Shown here: positions 46,801 to 56,235 of the stretch, piece after piece
Layout: each line of letters opens with the position of its first letter
Position numbering within the stretch: the first letter of the stretch is position 1
Assembly (NCBI GenBank): GCA_018268015.1
Contig: JAFDXJ010000050.1
Location: 1-64,000, forward strand
Source of the DNA: Bacteroidota bacterium
GTDB lineage: Bacteria; Bacteroidota; Bacteroidia; Chitinophagales; Chitinophagaceae
Direction of reading: 5' to 3'
DNA length: 64,000 bases
The notes under the pieces: generated by a model
The model's input: only the letters and a program-made list of their open reading frames with translations
The model's database searches: none
Told to the model about the DNA's origin: nothing
Program-made: the position numbers and the translations under genes

Positions 46801-49800
46801 GGCTTCACCTTCACTTGCATTGATCTGATGGAGAATGACCTGATTATGTGTCCATGATAATTCAAAAGCCCGGTTTTTAATAAATTTATCCTGGTATTTG
46901 TACATGAGACTTTCACATAATTCCTTTGAATCTGCCATTCCGGTAATAATGTCAAAAGTTGCAGTTTGATTGGGTTTCAGTTCAAATTCATAGCTTATTG
47001 ATACACAAGGATCTAAAACCGAACCATCTACGCCTCTCATTTTAAAATCTGTGTCCATTGCTTTAGGGTTAATCACCGTTCTTCCCCGACCAATAAAATA
47101 TGCACGGTCTGTTTCAAAAGTGGCTTTACTTCCGGCAATACCATCAGCAGTCACTAAATGAAACATCCACGGTGGTTTTTCCTCATTCGACTTTGGCCTT
47201 CTTGTACAAATGATGGTAGACTGATTTGGATAAATTTTAGTCTGGACAAATAAATTACTAAAGGCAGGATGAGCCTCATCGGCCGCTTGGGGTGCTATGA
47301 CCACTTCTGCAAAACTGCTTACCCTAATTTTCTTAATACTGCCATTTTTGTTTATAACTCTTATGCGCCGGAGTTCCAGATCATCTTCGGGTGATACAAC
47401 TATCTCTGTTCTTGTTTCAAAACCATTATCAAAACGTTTGAATTCTGCATGGCCCTGAGAAAAAATTGCTTCGTAGTTTTTACTCTTTTTCAATGTTGGC
47501 TGAAAAGTATTTGACCAAAATTCCCCAGTGGAAATATCCTTAATGTAGCAAAATGTACCCTTATTATCCAGTATGCCATCTTCTCTCCAGCGGTTAACCG
47601 ATATATTGTTCCAGCGGCTATACCCACCACCGGAATTGGTGATAGCCACATTATATCTGCCGTTTGATAAAAGCTGAACTTCAGGTACAATGGTTTGTGG
47701 TGAATGGATGATGCGTAATTGCGGATTGGATGTAGTAGGTTTTGTATCAATGATATCCGCAGTATGTGCATAAAAAATACTGGCTCTGGGTATCCTTTCC
47801 TGCAATAATAAAATGGCAGATTGTAATTGAGGATCATCTTCAAACCTTTTCTGCATTTGTTGCCCTTGTATGACTGTGGCAAGTGATAAAAAAGACATGC
47901 CCAGATGATGTACCATAAAAGAAAAAATGGGTACATGGTCTTTGCCACGTGGCAAACGCGAAGACGTATAGTCCATTGCTTCATAAAAGCCATATTTCCC
48001 AACAAAACCTTTGCGGGACATCGATTGCAGATTTTGTAATGCTTCATGTGGTTTTATCATCAATGCCAAAATGGAAGCATAGGGTGCTATAACCAAATCA
48101 TCACTCAAACCTCTTTTCAATCCCAGATCAGGCACTCCAAAAGCCCGGTATTGATAATTCAGATTGGAATCGACCATATTATAACCCGATTCGGAAATTC
48201 CCCAGGGAACATTTCGCTGATGGCCATAATCAATCTGTCTTTGTACCATAGACTGATTGGTTTGTTCAATAAGGGTATTAACATAGGTCGGCATGATCAA
48301 TTGTGGCATTAGGTATTCAAACATAGATCCACTCCACGAAAGCAATACGGGCGATTTTCGTGTATAAGTAAGCAGCCTGCCTAATGCAAACCAACTTTCC
48401 TGGGGTAATTTTCCCTGTGCTATTCCTATAAATACTCCAAGCCTGGCTTCTGACGCTAATAAGTCATAATAACCACGATCTTTTTCATGAGCATCTACAT
48501 TGTACCCGATGTGCATTAAATTATTGGATCGATCATACAGAAAATCGAATTCTATATCGGCATACATGGTACAATCTTCCACTAATACCTGAATCGTTGA
48601 TAATAAGTCAACCGCTTTTAAAGCACCTTCCTGGATAAGTTCTTCTGCATTGTCTGGTAAAGGAAGCATAGATGCTCCTTGATGAGTAGAATGAAAATTT
48701 TCAATTTCAAGATGAATAATTTCTAAGGCATTTGCTAATTCTGACCAGGTCGGAATTTTTGAAAAAAAAGAGAAATGCATCAGCGCTTCGCGGTTGGGCA
48801 TTTCGATCCATGGCGCATATATCTTTAATGTTTCGATATAATCCTGAACCTGACTTCTCAATTTTTGAATCCAGTGCTGTATAATTTCTGGAAAATGATT
48901 TTCCCATTTTTTTATTTCTCCGGAAATTGTTTGTAACACATCATGATAAGAAAATAATGTAGCCGGACACTCTTCGATTGTTTCATCTAATTTTTTAGAG
49001 ATCAAAGAAATCTGCATGGATTCGTTCTCTTTGATATTCTCCTGTATTACCTGTACCGTGGTTTTTAGGCCAATGAAAATTTCCGGGCAAATAATTGGCT
49101 GGTGAATCGAAGATAGAAGCCCTTGTTTCAAAACCATTAAATAGCCGGCCATATTGCCGCTATCCACAGCTGATATATATTTTGGATTTAAAGGCTGTAG
49201 AGAGATAGTATCATACCAGTTATAAAAATGCCCACGGAACCGTTCCATTTTTTCCATTGTATCGAATGTGGCCCTGGTGCCATGTATCAATGCCGGCAAT
49301 GTAATATAACCGAAGTCAACTGCCGATAAGCGGCAGAGGAGAGCCAAACCAATATTCGTTGGAGAGGTGCGGTTGGCCAGTACTTCTACCGGATGTACCT
49401 GGTAATTATCGGGTGGCAGGTAATTATTTTTTTCATTGATAAAATCTTCAAAATATGCCCAGGTTTTACGCGATAATTTTCTCAAGTAAATCAAATCATC
49501 GTGCGCAAGTTCCACAATTCTTCTTGTGCCGGGTTTACTGATCACCCAGGCAATAAGCGGAGCCAGTAACCATAGCACTAATACGGGCGATGCATAAAAA
49601 ATAATATACATCGTTTTTTGTATAGCAAAACCTGTTACGAGTAAAATAATAAATGGGCAGATCCACATAACCAGGTAAAATCTCCCCAGGCTTTTAATTG
49701 GTTTATATTTATGGTTGTGCGATGGTGTCCATTCCAATAATTTTCTTCTGGAAAAAATCAAACGCCAATTGGTGCGAATGATTGCATCAGTATTATAATA

Positions 49801-52533
49801 GGCTTCAAAAGGAAGGATAGCGATATTGAACAATGCAGGGTATAACATTTCCAAAAAAGCTTTGCCTGTCTCTTTCAAATGCGGAATAAACTCCAATTCC
49901 TTTGGTGGATGAATCAGTTGCCAGAAACTATTTAAAATCGTGGGTAAAATAAATACAAGCACTAAGCCGCATGTCCAGAAAACGGGATGTGGCATGATCA
50001 ACCATCCAAAAACCAATAATATCACTAATGCGGGTGCTACCAGGCTTCTGCGAAGATTATCTAAAATTTTCCAGTGAGACAAACCGGATAAATGATTTCT
50101 TGATAATTTACCGTTTATGTCGGGAGAAATGGGGAGTGCCCAACTTGCAATTTGCCAGTCTCCGCGCACCCAACGATGCCGACGACTCACTTCTTTGAAA
50201 TATTTTTCAGGATAATCTTCGTACAACTGCACATCAGAAACTAATCCACATCTTAAATAACTCCCTTCAAGTAAATCATGACTCAATACACGATTTTCAG
50301 GAAGGCGGTTGCCCAACACTTTTTCAAATGCATCTATATCATAGATCCCTTTTCCAATAAATGAACCTTCCGCAAATAGATCCTGGTACACGTCTGAAGT
50401 TATTCGTGTATAAGGGTCCAGCCCGGAATCATAGCTATGAATTTTGGCATACCACGAACTATTTGCCCGGGGCAAACTTGCAGAAACACGCGGTTGTAAT
50501 ATGCCATACCCTTTTACAATTCTCTTCTTATAACTACTATATACGGGTATTGAAAGTGGATGCGCCATAGCAGAGATCAGTTTAATTGCCGTCTCGCGGG
50601 GCAATTGAGTATCTGCATCCAGCGTAATGATATATTTAATAAATGGCAATGCTTCCAAATTCCCGGCTATGACTGAAAAGGAATGCTGCTTATTGCGGAG
50701 AAAGGCATTCAGCGCGGCAAGTTTTCCTCGTTTTCTTTCATAACCTATCCATTTTTTTTCTTTATTATTCCATTCCCTGTTCCGATGAAATAAATAGAAA
50801 ATACGCCTCCCTGTTTGTTCATATTTTTTATTCAAATTTTCAATACTTTGCCTGGCATGGTTTATCAATGCATCATCACCAGGTAAATGTTGTTCCGGGG
50901 CATCCGTTAAGTCAGTGAGTAAAGCATAAACCAAACCTACATTTGGATTTGCTAAATATCTCACTTCCAGGGCTTCGGTTAATTCATCTATCATTTCAAT
51001 AGAGCCAAGCATTGATGGAATGGCAACCATGGTATAACATTGTGATGGGATGGCTTTGGAGAAATCCATTTTTGGTAAAGGTTTTGGCTTTACCAAAAGT
51101 GTTGTGATCCAATTGATAATCCAGGTCGCAAACTGGCTGAGCCCCACAAAAGACAAAAAAACAATACCGGCTATGATCCAAAGATTTGTGTAGAATTGGG
51201 AAAAATAAAAACTGGTGAAAAATACGAGAACAATGGTGAGCAAAATAATGGAGCCTGCATATAGTTGTAAATGAACTTTTTTGAAAAAACGATTGATCTT
51301 ATCCTTCCATGAGAATTTAACCTGAGCAGCTCTTTGGATTTGATATAGACCTTCATCAATTAAAAAATAACCTACATGTCTTTCGCGCACTGGAGCACCC
51401 TGTTCATTTCTTTCAATAGCCATATTCAGGGCCATTTCCGCAATATCAGTTTCTGAAAATCTGCTTTTTTTTGCAATGTTTTCAATTACATGACGGTAAT
51501 GGTCCCTTGTTGCGAAATCCATTTTTTTATAGACACCATCAATGTCTTTGCTTAAGATATTATTTACCTCACTTAAATTTTCTACAAAGAATTTCCATTC
51601 GGTAGTACTTAGTAATCGAAGACTTTTAATGCTATTACTAATAGAAACCTGATCAGCTGCTTGTTTTTGATTTTCAAAAATGATCAGTTCACCAACCGTA
51701 TCTCCTATTTCAGCTAGTTGTTGCTCCAACCAATTAAGTAGCAGCGAATAGGTCGGACCTTTCACCTGTAATTCACGGGAAAACTCTGAAACAAATGCAC
51801 TACTCAGTGAAGGCATGCTGCGCGCCATTTCCGTGATTTTAAAAATCAAATCCTTGGGTTTATTTTCAGCAGTTTTCTTAAATTCATTGGACCAGTAACC
51901 GGCAAGATTTATATCAATACGGTCAATGGCGATACGAGTAGCAATCCTTCGCAAATTTTCAATCAGTGCTAACCGGAGCATAATGGGTATAGCCCATAAT
52001 TCACCGATAGTGAGTTTGGAGGTCAATTGATAAGATTCAATAAAACTGGAAAGATTACCGATATCCATGCGCCCATCGCTATGGGAAATTATTTCCAAAG
52101 CAATATCATAGACGCGGGGAAGTTTGGCGGAATTTCCAAAAGTTAAAATCGGCAAATCCTGACTATAGCCTTTGGGCAAATGTTTCCTGCCAATAGAAAT
52201 TTGTTCTTCAATTAAGTAAAAATTATCCAGCAGCCATTCACTTGCCGGTGTGATGTTGCGTTTTTCCTTTACTGCTTCTACCAGTAAATTTCGGACTTCG
52301 AGTAATATTTTTTCATTATTGTTGAGCCTTTTTAAAAGACGGTCCTGGCCACGGGTTTTAGAAATTGCATGCATGGAAGCTACTCGTTCTCCATGCTGTT
52401 TCATCATCCAGCTATTGTACAATTCGGAACGTAGAGGTTCTTCGTGGGAAGTTTTTTGTGATGATATTGCTCCTAAAAAATGCGAACGCAAACTCAATAA
52501 TAATTCATACACCGTATGGGTAATATTCCGCAT
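43813..52533 (-). CDS. giant cyclic beta-1,2-glucan synthase-like protein (GT84/GH94)
   Basis: 2906-aa membrane enzyme, similar in length to Brucella/Agrobacterium Cgs (about 2830-2870). Order: N-terminal helical region (1-420); two membrane helices (about 430-490); GT84 glycosyltransferase (about 500-810) with TLDADTQLPRE (about 638) and RRHRWVRGDWQ (about 784); more membrane helices to about 1030; a glycoamylase-like cyclisation domain with GHQRNVPWGISESGYN (about 1444); two GH94 N-type beta-sandwich domains (about 1600-1850, 2080-2340); and a C-terminal (alpha/alpha)6 phosphorylase domain with GSGDWNDGMDR (about 2578). It should polymerise UDP-glucose, control chain length by phosphorolysis and cyclise the product. 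No export or modification gene adjoins it. DUF4407 gene upstream on the same strand (184 bp). Confidence 0.92.
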   Translation of the reverse strand: MRNITHTVYELLLSLRSHFLGAISSQKTSHEEPLRSELYNSWMMKQHGERVASMHAISKTRGQDRLLKRLNNNEKILLEVRNLLVEAVKEKRNITPASEWLLDNFYLIEEQISIGRKHLPKGYSQDLPILTFGNSAKLPRVYDIALEIISHSDGRMDIGNLSSFIESYQLTSKLTIGELWAIPIMLRLALIENLRRIATRIAIDRIDINLAGYWSNEFKKTAENKPKDLIFKITEMARSMPSLSSAFVSEFSRELQVKGPTYSLLLNWLEQQLAEIGDTVGELIIFENQKQAADQVSISNSIKSLRLLSTTEWKFFVENLSEVNNILSKDIDGVYKKMDFATRDHYRHVIENIAKKSRFSETDIAEMALNMAIERNEQGAPVRERHVGYFLIDEGLYQIQRAAQVKFSWKDKINRFFKKVHLQLYAGSIILLTIVLVFFTSFYFSQFYTNLWIIAGIVFLSFVGLSQFATWIINWITTLLVKPKPLPKMDFSKAIPSQCYTMVAIPSMLGSIEMIDELTEALEVRYLANPNVGLVYALLTDLTDAPEQHLPGDDALINHARQSIENLNKKYEQTGRRIFYLFHRNREWNNKEKKWIGYERKRGKLAALNAFLRNKQHSFSVIAGNLEALPFIKYIITLDADTQLPRETAIKLISAMAHPLSIPVYSSYKKRIVKGYGILQPRVSASLPRANSSWYAKIHSYDSGLDPYTRITSDVYQDLFAEGSFIGKGIYDIDAFEKVLGNRLPENRVLSHDLLEGSYLRCGLVSDVQLYEDYPEKYFKEVSRRHRWVRGDWQIASWALPISPDINGKLSRNHLSGLSHWKILDNLRRSLVAPALVILLVFGWLIMPHPVFWTCGLVLVFILPTILNSFWQLIHPPKELEFIPHLKETGKAFLEMLYPALFNIAILPFEAYYNTDAIIRTNWRLIFSRRKLLEWTPSHNHKYKPIKSLGRFYLVMWICPFIILLVTGFAIQKTMYIIFYASPVLVLWLLAPLIAWVISKPGTRRIVELAHDDLIYLRKLSRKTWAYFEDFINEKNNYLPPDNYQVHPVEVLANRTSPTNIGLALLCRLSAVDFGYITLPALIHGTRATFDTMEKMERFRGHFYNWYDTISLQPLNPKYISAVDSGNMAGYLMVLKQGLLSSIHQPIICPEIFIGLKTTVQVIQENIKENESMQISLISKKLDETIEECPATLFSYHDVLQTISGEIKKWENHFPEIIQHWIQKLRSQVQDYIETLKIYAPWIEMPNREALMHFSFFSKIPTWSELANALEIIHLEIENFHSTHQGASMLPLPDNAEELIQEGALKAVDLLSTIQVLVEDCTMYADIEFDFLYDRSNNLMHIGYNVDAHEKDRGYYDLLASEARLGVFIGIAQGKLPQESWFALGRLLTYTRKSPVLLSWSGSMFEYLMPQLIMPTYVNTLIEQTNQSMVQRQIDYGHQRNVPWGISESGYNMVDSNLNYQYRAFGVPDLGLKRGLSDDLVIAPYASILALMIKPHEALQNLQSMSRKGFVGKYGFYEAMDYTSSRLPRGKDHVPIFSFMVHHLGMSFLSLATVIQGQQMQKRFEDDPQLQSAILLLQERIPRASIFYAHTADIIDTKPTTSNPQLRIIHSPQTIVPEVQLLSNGRYNVAITNSGGGYSRWNNISVNRWREDGILDNKGTFCYIKDISTGEFWSNTFQPTLKKSKNYEAIFSQGHAEFKRFDNGFETRTEIVVSPEDDLELRRIRVINKNGSIKKIRVSSFAEVVIAPQAADEAHPAFSNLFVQTKIYPNQSTIICTRRPKSNEEKPPWMFHLVTADGIAGSKATFETDRAYFIGRGRTVINPKAMDTDFKMRGVDGSVLDPCVSISYEFELKPNQTATFDIITGMADSKELCESLMYKYQDKFIKNRAFELSWTHNQVILHQINASEGEAQLYVRMAGSIIFPNALLRATPEIIKSNFKGQNGLWSYSISGDLPIVLLRVHDIQNLPLVNQMIKAHAYWRMKGIAVDLLILNEDFGAYRQELQEQIMNIVTASVNTTSNAQPGNLYVRRTEQVTNEDRILFQTVARIIIDDHAGTLEEQINNKVNSKPLPPAFLPTINHPGKMVETPQLHLPADLVFVNGHGGFTKDGKEYIIYSDAQKRTPAPWANVLANYRFGTVISESGSSYSWLENAHEFRLTPWHNDPVSDSSGEAFFIRDEEDGKFWSPMPLPATSKEAYITRHGFGYSVFEHIENGIQSETTVFVHIDKPVKFTSIRLKNLSGRERKLSVTGYAEWILGDLRSKSSMYIITEKDAETGALFSKNRYNSIFFEQVCFFTAHTSKMSFTCDRSEFIGSNGSMQSPAAMGRIKLSGKNGASMDACAAIQIPTSLYAGEEKEIIFRLGAGNNEQEVQNIIETTKDPIYAQETLQKVHEFWNETLGAVKVETPDNALNFLTNGWLVYQALACRVWGRSGYYQSGGAFGFRDQLQDVMALLHTKPQVARDQIILSASRQFKEGDVQHWWHPPTGRGVRTRCSDDYLWLPFVTNKYIELTEDWEILQESVSFIEGRPLNMHEDSYYDLPVYLNYFEPLYNHCKLAIQHGLRFGAHGLPLIGSGDWNDGMDRVGNEGRGESVWLAFFLYTNLNEFAKIAHHQNDHEFAEECLQQAKNLKENIAKNAWDGDWYRRAYFDDGTPLGSIKNKECRIDSISQSWSILSQGGTSQRSTSGMKAVDKFLVDRTHRLIKLLDPAFDTADLDPGYIKGYVPGVRENGGQYTHAAIWTMMAFAALGENEKVWELFSLINPVDHSHTEALVQQYKAEPYVLVADIYSTPGHEGRGGWSWYTGSAGWMYQFILEFMLGLKREGDKLLFHPCIPDSWDSFSINYQYEKTTYHINFINRSDQSSLHINGKKQEKRSILLEKDAGTIEIEFHINGAKKQTPLNEQVKEMK

Positions 52534-52717
52534 AGTAATATTTACATGATGAAATAAATATTCTCAGAGCAGGAAGTGTAATAAAGGTACTGTATAAAAA
52601 ACAGAATTACAAGTTGTGTGCCGCGATGTAGTAGTTAAAAATAAATTTCGAATTTCCAATAAATAAGATGTACAAATTTAAATTGTAACAATGCGAAGGA
52701 AGTGAAATACATAGATT

Positions 52718-53917
52718 TCAATTTTCCTGTTTTGACAGAAAATTTCTTTTAATATCATTCCACATATGATCGAATGGCCCATCGCCATTATTTTTCCATT
52801 CCGATAATTTGTTTAATAATTTTTCTTCTCTTTCAGATTGCGTTTTTTCAAAAAAATGTTGGATGAAATCACGATCATTTTCAAAAGCTGTATGATTATA
52901 TAATTCCTTCAATGCTTTCTCTTTCGAAATATTGGAATGAGCCATCTCTTTTTCAAGTTGTTCCCGTAGGAAAATTCTTTCATCATAAGTGCCATTTGGT
53001 AAAATGGTTTTCGCAATCACAGGCATTAATTCAATCAAAACCAAAATAAGGATAAGGAGATAATATCTTGACTGGGCAGCGCTGTTATTTTGTAATAAAT
53101 GGTGCAGCCCTTCAATTCGGGTAAGAAAACCATCATTCAGTAACAAGGAGAAAGCAGCCATTTCTTTTTGGTTTTCCCGGGATAATTTTTCGAGTGAACT
53201 GTCAATGGATTTGAGTTGTACGGTGGTTTGAGCATGTAAATCAAGATACGCGCTGTCAATTTTTTCATATTCATTCTGCTTTGCTCTGGCTATATCTTTC
53301 AGGCCTATTTTTCCACTACCTCCACTACCATCAGTTTCAGCAATAAAATTATTCCTTGCATTGGTTACTTCGTTGTATTTATCGGATAGTGATTGAGATA
53401 ATAATTTTTTTTCTGCCAGCAATTCATTTTTTACAGGCGCATTCAAGGAATCCAACTTATTTTGTTTTTCTTTAATTTTTTGCACATTGTCTAAAGAGAT
53501 TTGTACATGGATTTCTTTATCAAATAAATACAATAAAGCCGGTTGTGCCATAAATGTTCCAATGGTTATGGCCAGTAAACCTCTGAATAGGAGAGGAATA
53601 AATTTCTTTTTATTCCGGGCATTTATGCCTTTTATAAGTGCCCTGTCAATACCTAAAATGATCCCACCCATAAAAATCCCTAATAAAAGTGCGGGAATAA
53701 CTTGATTCACTACTGTATAAAAGAAATAAAACCAGGCAAGGGTGGCAAAAAGCCAGGTGCCTAAAACGGTATAACCTGTAATGGCATAGCGATTTCTATC
53801 TATTCGGCAATCCCTGATGATATCTTCTTCGGCAGTGGCTAACCACCATAAGAATTTTGTAAATGCCGTTGCATGATCATTTTCTCTTTGAGAAAGAGAA
53901 TAGTTATCTTTTTGCAT
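52718..53917 (-). CDS. DUF4407 membrane protein
   Basis: 399-aa integral membrane protein matching DUF4407: N-terminal FLWWLATAEEDIIRDCRIDRNRY, then three membrane helices (about 48-70, 74-95 and 108-130). A long predicted coiled coil follows (about 150-260, NVQKIKEKQNKLDSLNAPVKNELLAEKK...), then a fourth helix (about 283-305) and a charged C-terminal tail. The family is abundant in Bacteroidota and has no assigned function. It precedes the cyclic glucan synthase on the same strand with a 184-bp gap, so co-regulation is possible but not shown. Confidence 0.8.
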   Translation of the reverse strand: MQKDNYSLSQRENDHATAFTKFLWWLATAEEDIIRDCRIDRNRYAITGYTVLGTWLFATLAWFYFFYTVVNQVIPALLLGIFMGGIILGIDRALIKGINARNKKKFIPLLFRGLLAITIGTFMAQPALLYLFDKEIHVQISLDNVQKIKEKQNKLDSLNAPVKNELLAEKKLLSQSLSDKYNEVTNARNNFIAETDGSGGSGKIGLKDIARAKQNEYEKIDSAYLDLHAQTTVQLKSIDSSLEKLSRENQKEMAAFSLLLNDGFLTRIEGLHHLLQNNSAAQSRYYLLILILVLIELMPVIAKTILPNGTYDERIFLREQLEKEMAHSNISKEKALKELYNHTAFENDRDFIQHFFEKTQSEREEKLLNKLSEWKNNGDGPFDHMWNDIKRNFLSKQEN

Positions 53918-54083
53918 TTCATCAATTTAATTCTAAAAACGATAGTGGTTAAGGAAGGAATGCTAAATAAACGAACAAATTTTATGAAATTGTGTAAACC
54001 CAGATTTATATTGTGTGAATAATACGTGAAATATCCTTTTTTGGCATTTCATAGAGTATTCCTTCAATATTCTCCCTGTTTAT

Positions 54084-54091
54084 TACCTTTG
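54084..54091 (+). promoter_or_regulatory. -7 box TACCTTTG upstream of yidC
   Basis: Exact TAnnTTTG match ending 23 bases before the yidC ATG; the same octamer as the yceD promoter. The -33 element is not clear. Confidence 0.45.
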
Positions 54092-54114
54092 CCGCTCAAA
54101 TTTTTTGAAAGAGT

Positions 54115-55965
54115 ATGAAAACGGATAAAAATACCATTATTGGTTTTGTGTTGCTGGGCATTTTATTTTTTGTTTTTTTCTGGTACACTTCAAAGCAAAC
54201 AAATGCTTTGCAGGAGCGGGATGCTTTTGTAAAAGATTCCACTGAAAAAGCAATTGCTGCAAGAAAACCTGCAGTAGATACAGTGGCAATGAGATTAGAT
54301 TCTCTCCGCCGTGATTCACTGACCAAAGTAACTGATGCCGGAGATTTTGAAACGGCATCAACAGGTACGGAATCTTTGGTAACTGTAGAAAACCCTCTGA
54401 TGAAGGTTATTTTTACGAATAAAGGTGGGGTGGTGAAAAGTGTGGTCCTGAAGAAGTTTAATCAAATGGATAGTACACCCGTTATTTTGAGTGGAGGCCC
54501 ACACGATCAATTGGGCTATAATATTAATACCAGTCCAAATCATGCTGTACTTACTTCCAATTTATTTTTTAGTGCACCTGTCATTACCAAAAATGCAGAT
54601 GGATCACAAATAATCACATATACCTTGCATGGCTCAGCCGGGCAAAGCATTTCACATCAATTCAAAATTCCTTCCAATGATTATTTCATGGACTGGAATA
54701 TATTGTTGAATGGAGCGGATAAATTATTAACTCAAAATTCATTGAATTTACAATGGGGTGTGGAAATGCATCAGCAGCAATTATCTCACACTTATGAAGT
54801 TCAGCAATCCCGGCTTTGTTTTTTTGATAAGGATGGATATGATTATAGCAGCGCCATGTCCGGAACCACAAAGGATTTTGAAATACCGGTAGACTGGGTT
54901 TCATTTAAGCAACAATTTTTCAATAGTACGATTCTCTCAAAAAATAAGTTTGCCTCCGGTAAAGCGGAAATGACATTATTGCCCGACACCACTGCTGAAC
55001 TTTTTAAGGCAACCGCCAACCTCAAAGTACAAGTACCGGCATCAACGGTGGCCACGATTCCCATGCAACTTTATTATGGCCCGAATAATTATGACTTGTT
55101 GAAGAAATACAACAATGGCATGGAAAATATCGTGGACCTGGGTAGTGGCATTTTTTCCTTTGTAAAATACATTAACCGATATTTCATCATGCCGGTGTTT
55201 AATTTCCTGGCTTCTTTTATAGGTAACTATGGATGGGTGATTGCCTTGTTAACTTTGTTAATCCGGTTGGTCACATCGCCCTTAACTTATAAAAGCTATC
55301 TCAGTGGCGCAAAAATGCGTGTCATGAAGCCTGAATTAGATGCCTTGAAAGCTAAGTTTGGAGACAATCAGCAAGGCTATGCCATGGAACAAATGAAACT
55401 TTTCCGTGAAGCAGGGGTCAATCCTCTGGGAGGGTGTGTTCCTGCATTATTGCAAATACCTATATTTTTTGCATTGTATAGTTATTTTAGTTCCAATATT
55501 GATTTAAGGGGACAATCATTTTTATGGGCAAAAGATTTATCCAGTTATGATGTGGTTGCTCATTTACCATTTTCCATTCCAATGGGTTTTGGAGATCATA
55601 TCAGTTTATTCACATTAACTGCCGTGATTACCAGCTTTATGATTTCGCTTTATAATATCAATATGACACCGCAGCAGAGTAACCCTGCGATGAAGTATAT
55701 GCCTTATTTTTTCCCATTCATTTTATTGTTTGTATTCAACCGGCTACCCTCAGCCCTCACCTGGTATTATACAGTATCTAACATTATCACATTAGGTATC
55801 CAATTTGTTATACAGAATTATATCATTGACCATGATAAAATTCTGGCTAAAATTGATCAGAAACGTAAGACACCTAAAGTAAAAAGTAAATTCCAGGAGC
55901 GCTATGAACAAATGATGGCGACACAACAAAAAATGAAGGAATTGAAAGGAGGCAAAAATAAGTAG
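54115..55965 (+). CDS. yidC: membrane protein insertase YidC
   Basis: 616-aa insertase that integrates and folds inner-membrane proteins, alone or with SecYEG. The N-terminal anchor (IIGFVLLGILFFVFFWYTS) is followed by the large periplasmic P1 beta-domain (about 80-340) and the conserved five-helix core: NYGWVIALLTLLIRLVTSPLTYKSYLSGAKM carries the groove Arg region, then GGCVPALLQIPIFFALYSYF. The basic C-terminal tail is short. Length is typical for Bacteroidota YidC. Confidence 0.96.
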   Translation: MKTDKNTIIGFVLLGILFFVFFWYTSKQTNALQERDAFVKDSTEKAIAARKPAVDTVAMRLDSLRRDSLTKVTDAGDFETASTGTESLVTVENPLMKVIFTNKGGVVKSVVLKKFNQMDSTPVILSGGPHDQLGYNINTSPNHAVLTSNLFFSAPVITKNADGSQIITYTLHGSAGQSISHQFKIPSNDYFMDWNILLNGADKLLTQNSLNLQWGVEMHQQQLSHTYEVQQSRLCFFDKDGYDYSSAMSGTTKDFEIPVDWVSFKQQFFNSTILSKNKFASGKAEMTLLPDTTAELFKATANLKVQVPASTVATIPMQLYYGPNNYDLLKKYNNGMENIVDLGSGIFSFVKYINRYFIMPVFNFLASFIGNYGWVIALLTLLIRLVTSPLTYKSYLSGAKMRVMKPELDALKAKFGDNQQGYAMEQMKLFREAGVNPLGGCVPALLQIPIFFALYSYFSSNIDLRGQSFLWAKDLSSYDVVAHLPFSIPMGFGDHISLFTLTAVITSFMISLYNINMTPQQSNPAMKYMPYFFPFILLFVFNRLPSALTWYYTVSNIITLGIQFVIQNYIIDHDKILAKIDQKRKTPKVKSKFQERYEQMMATQQKMKELKGGKNK

Positions 55966-56235
55966 CTATAAAAAAAGAGTTTTTATTTTATCATCCAGCA
56001 GGATATTTTATAAGTCATTGTTTAAGGCTTTTTAAAAAAAAGAATATCTTGTGATACATTATTGTTTTTAAAGAGCTTCGAAAAATCAATTTTGTAAAAT
56101 AAAAAGAAACTGCTGAAGCGCCGTTATAAAATATTACTCAATTACATCATTGGTCCGCTGGTATTTGTTATTCTATCTTTTGCTATCTATGAAAAAATCA
56201 AGGGGCAGGCCTCTTTAGCACAAAGCAAAGATTTA

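Noticed and set aside
47490-48047. 185-codon leftward frame inside the giant glucan synthase
   Set aside because: Alternate frame on the same strand, within a conserved domain (glycoamylase-like region); no independent features.
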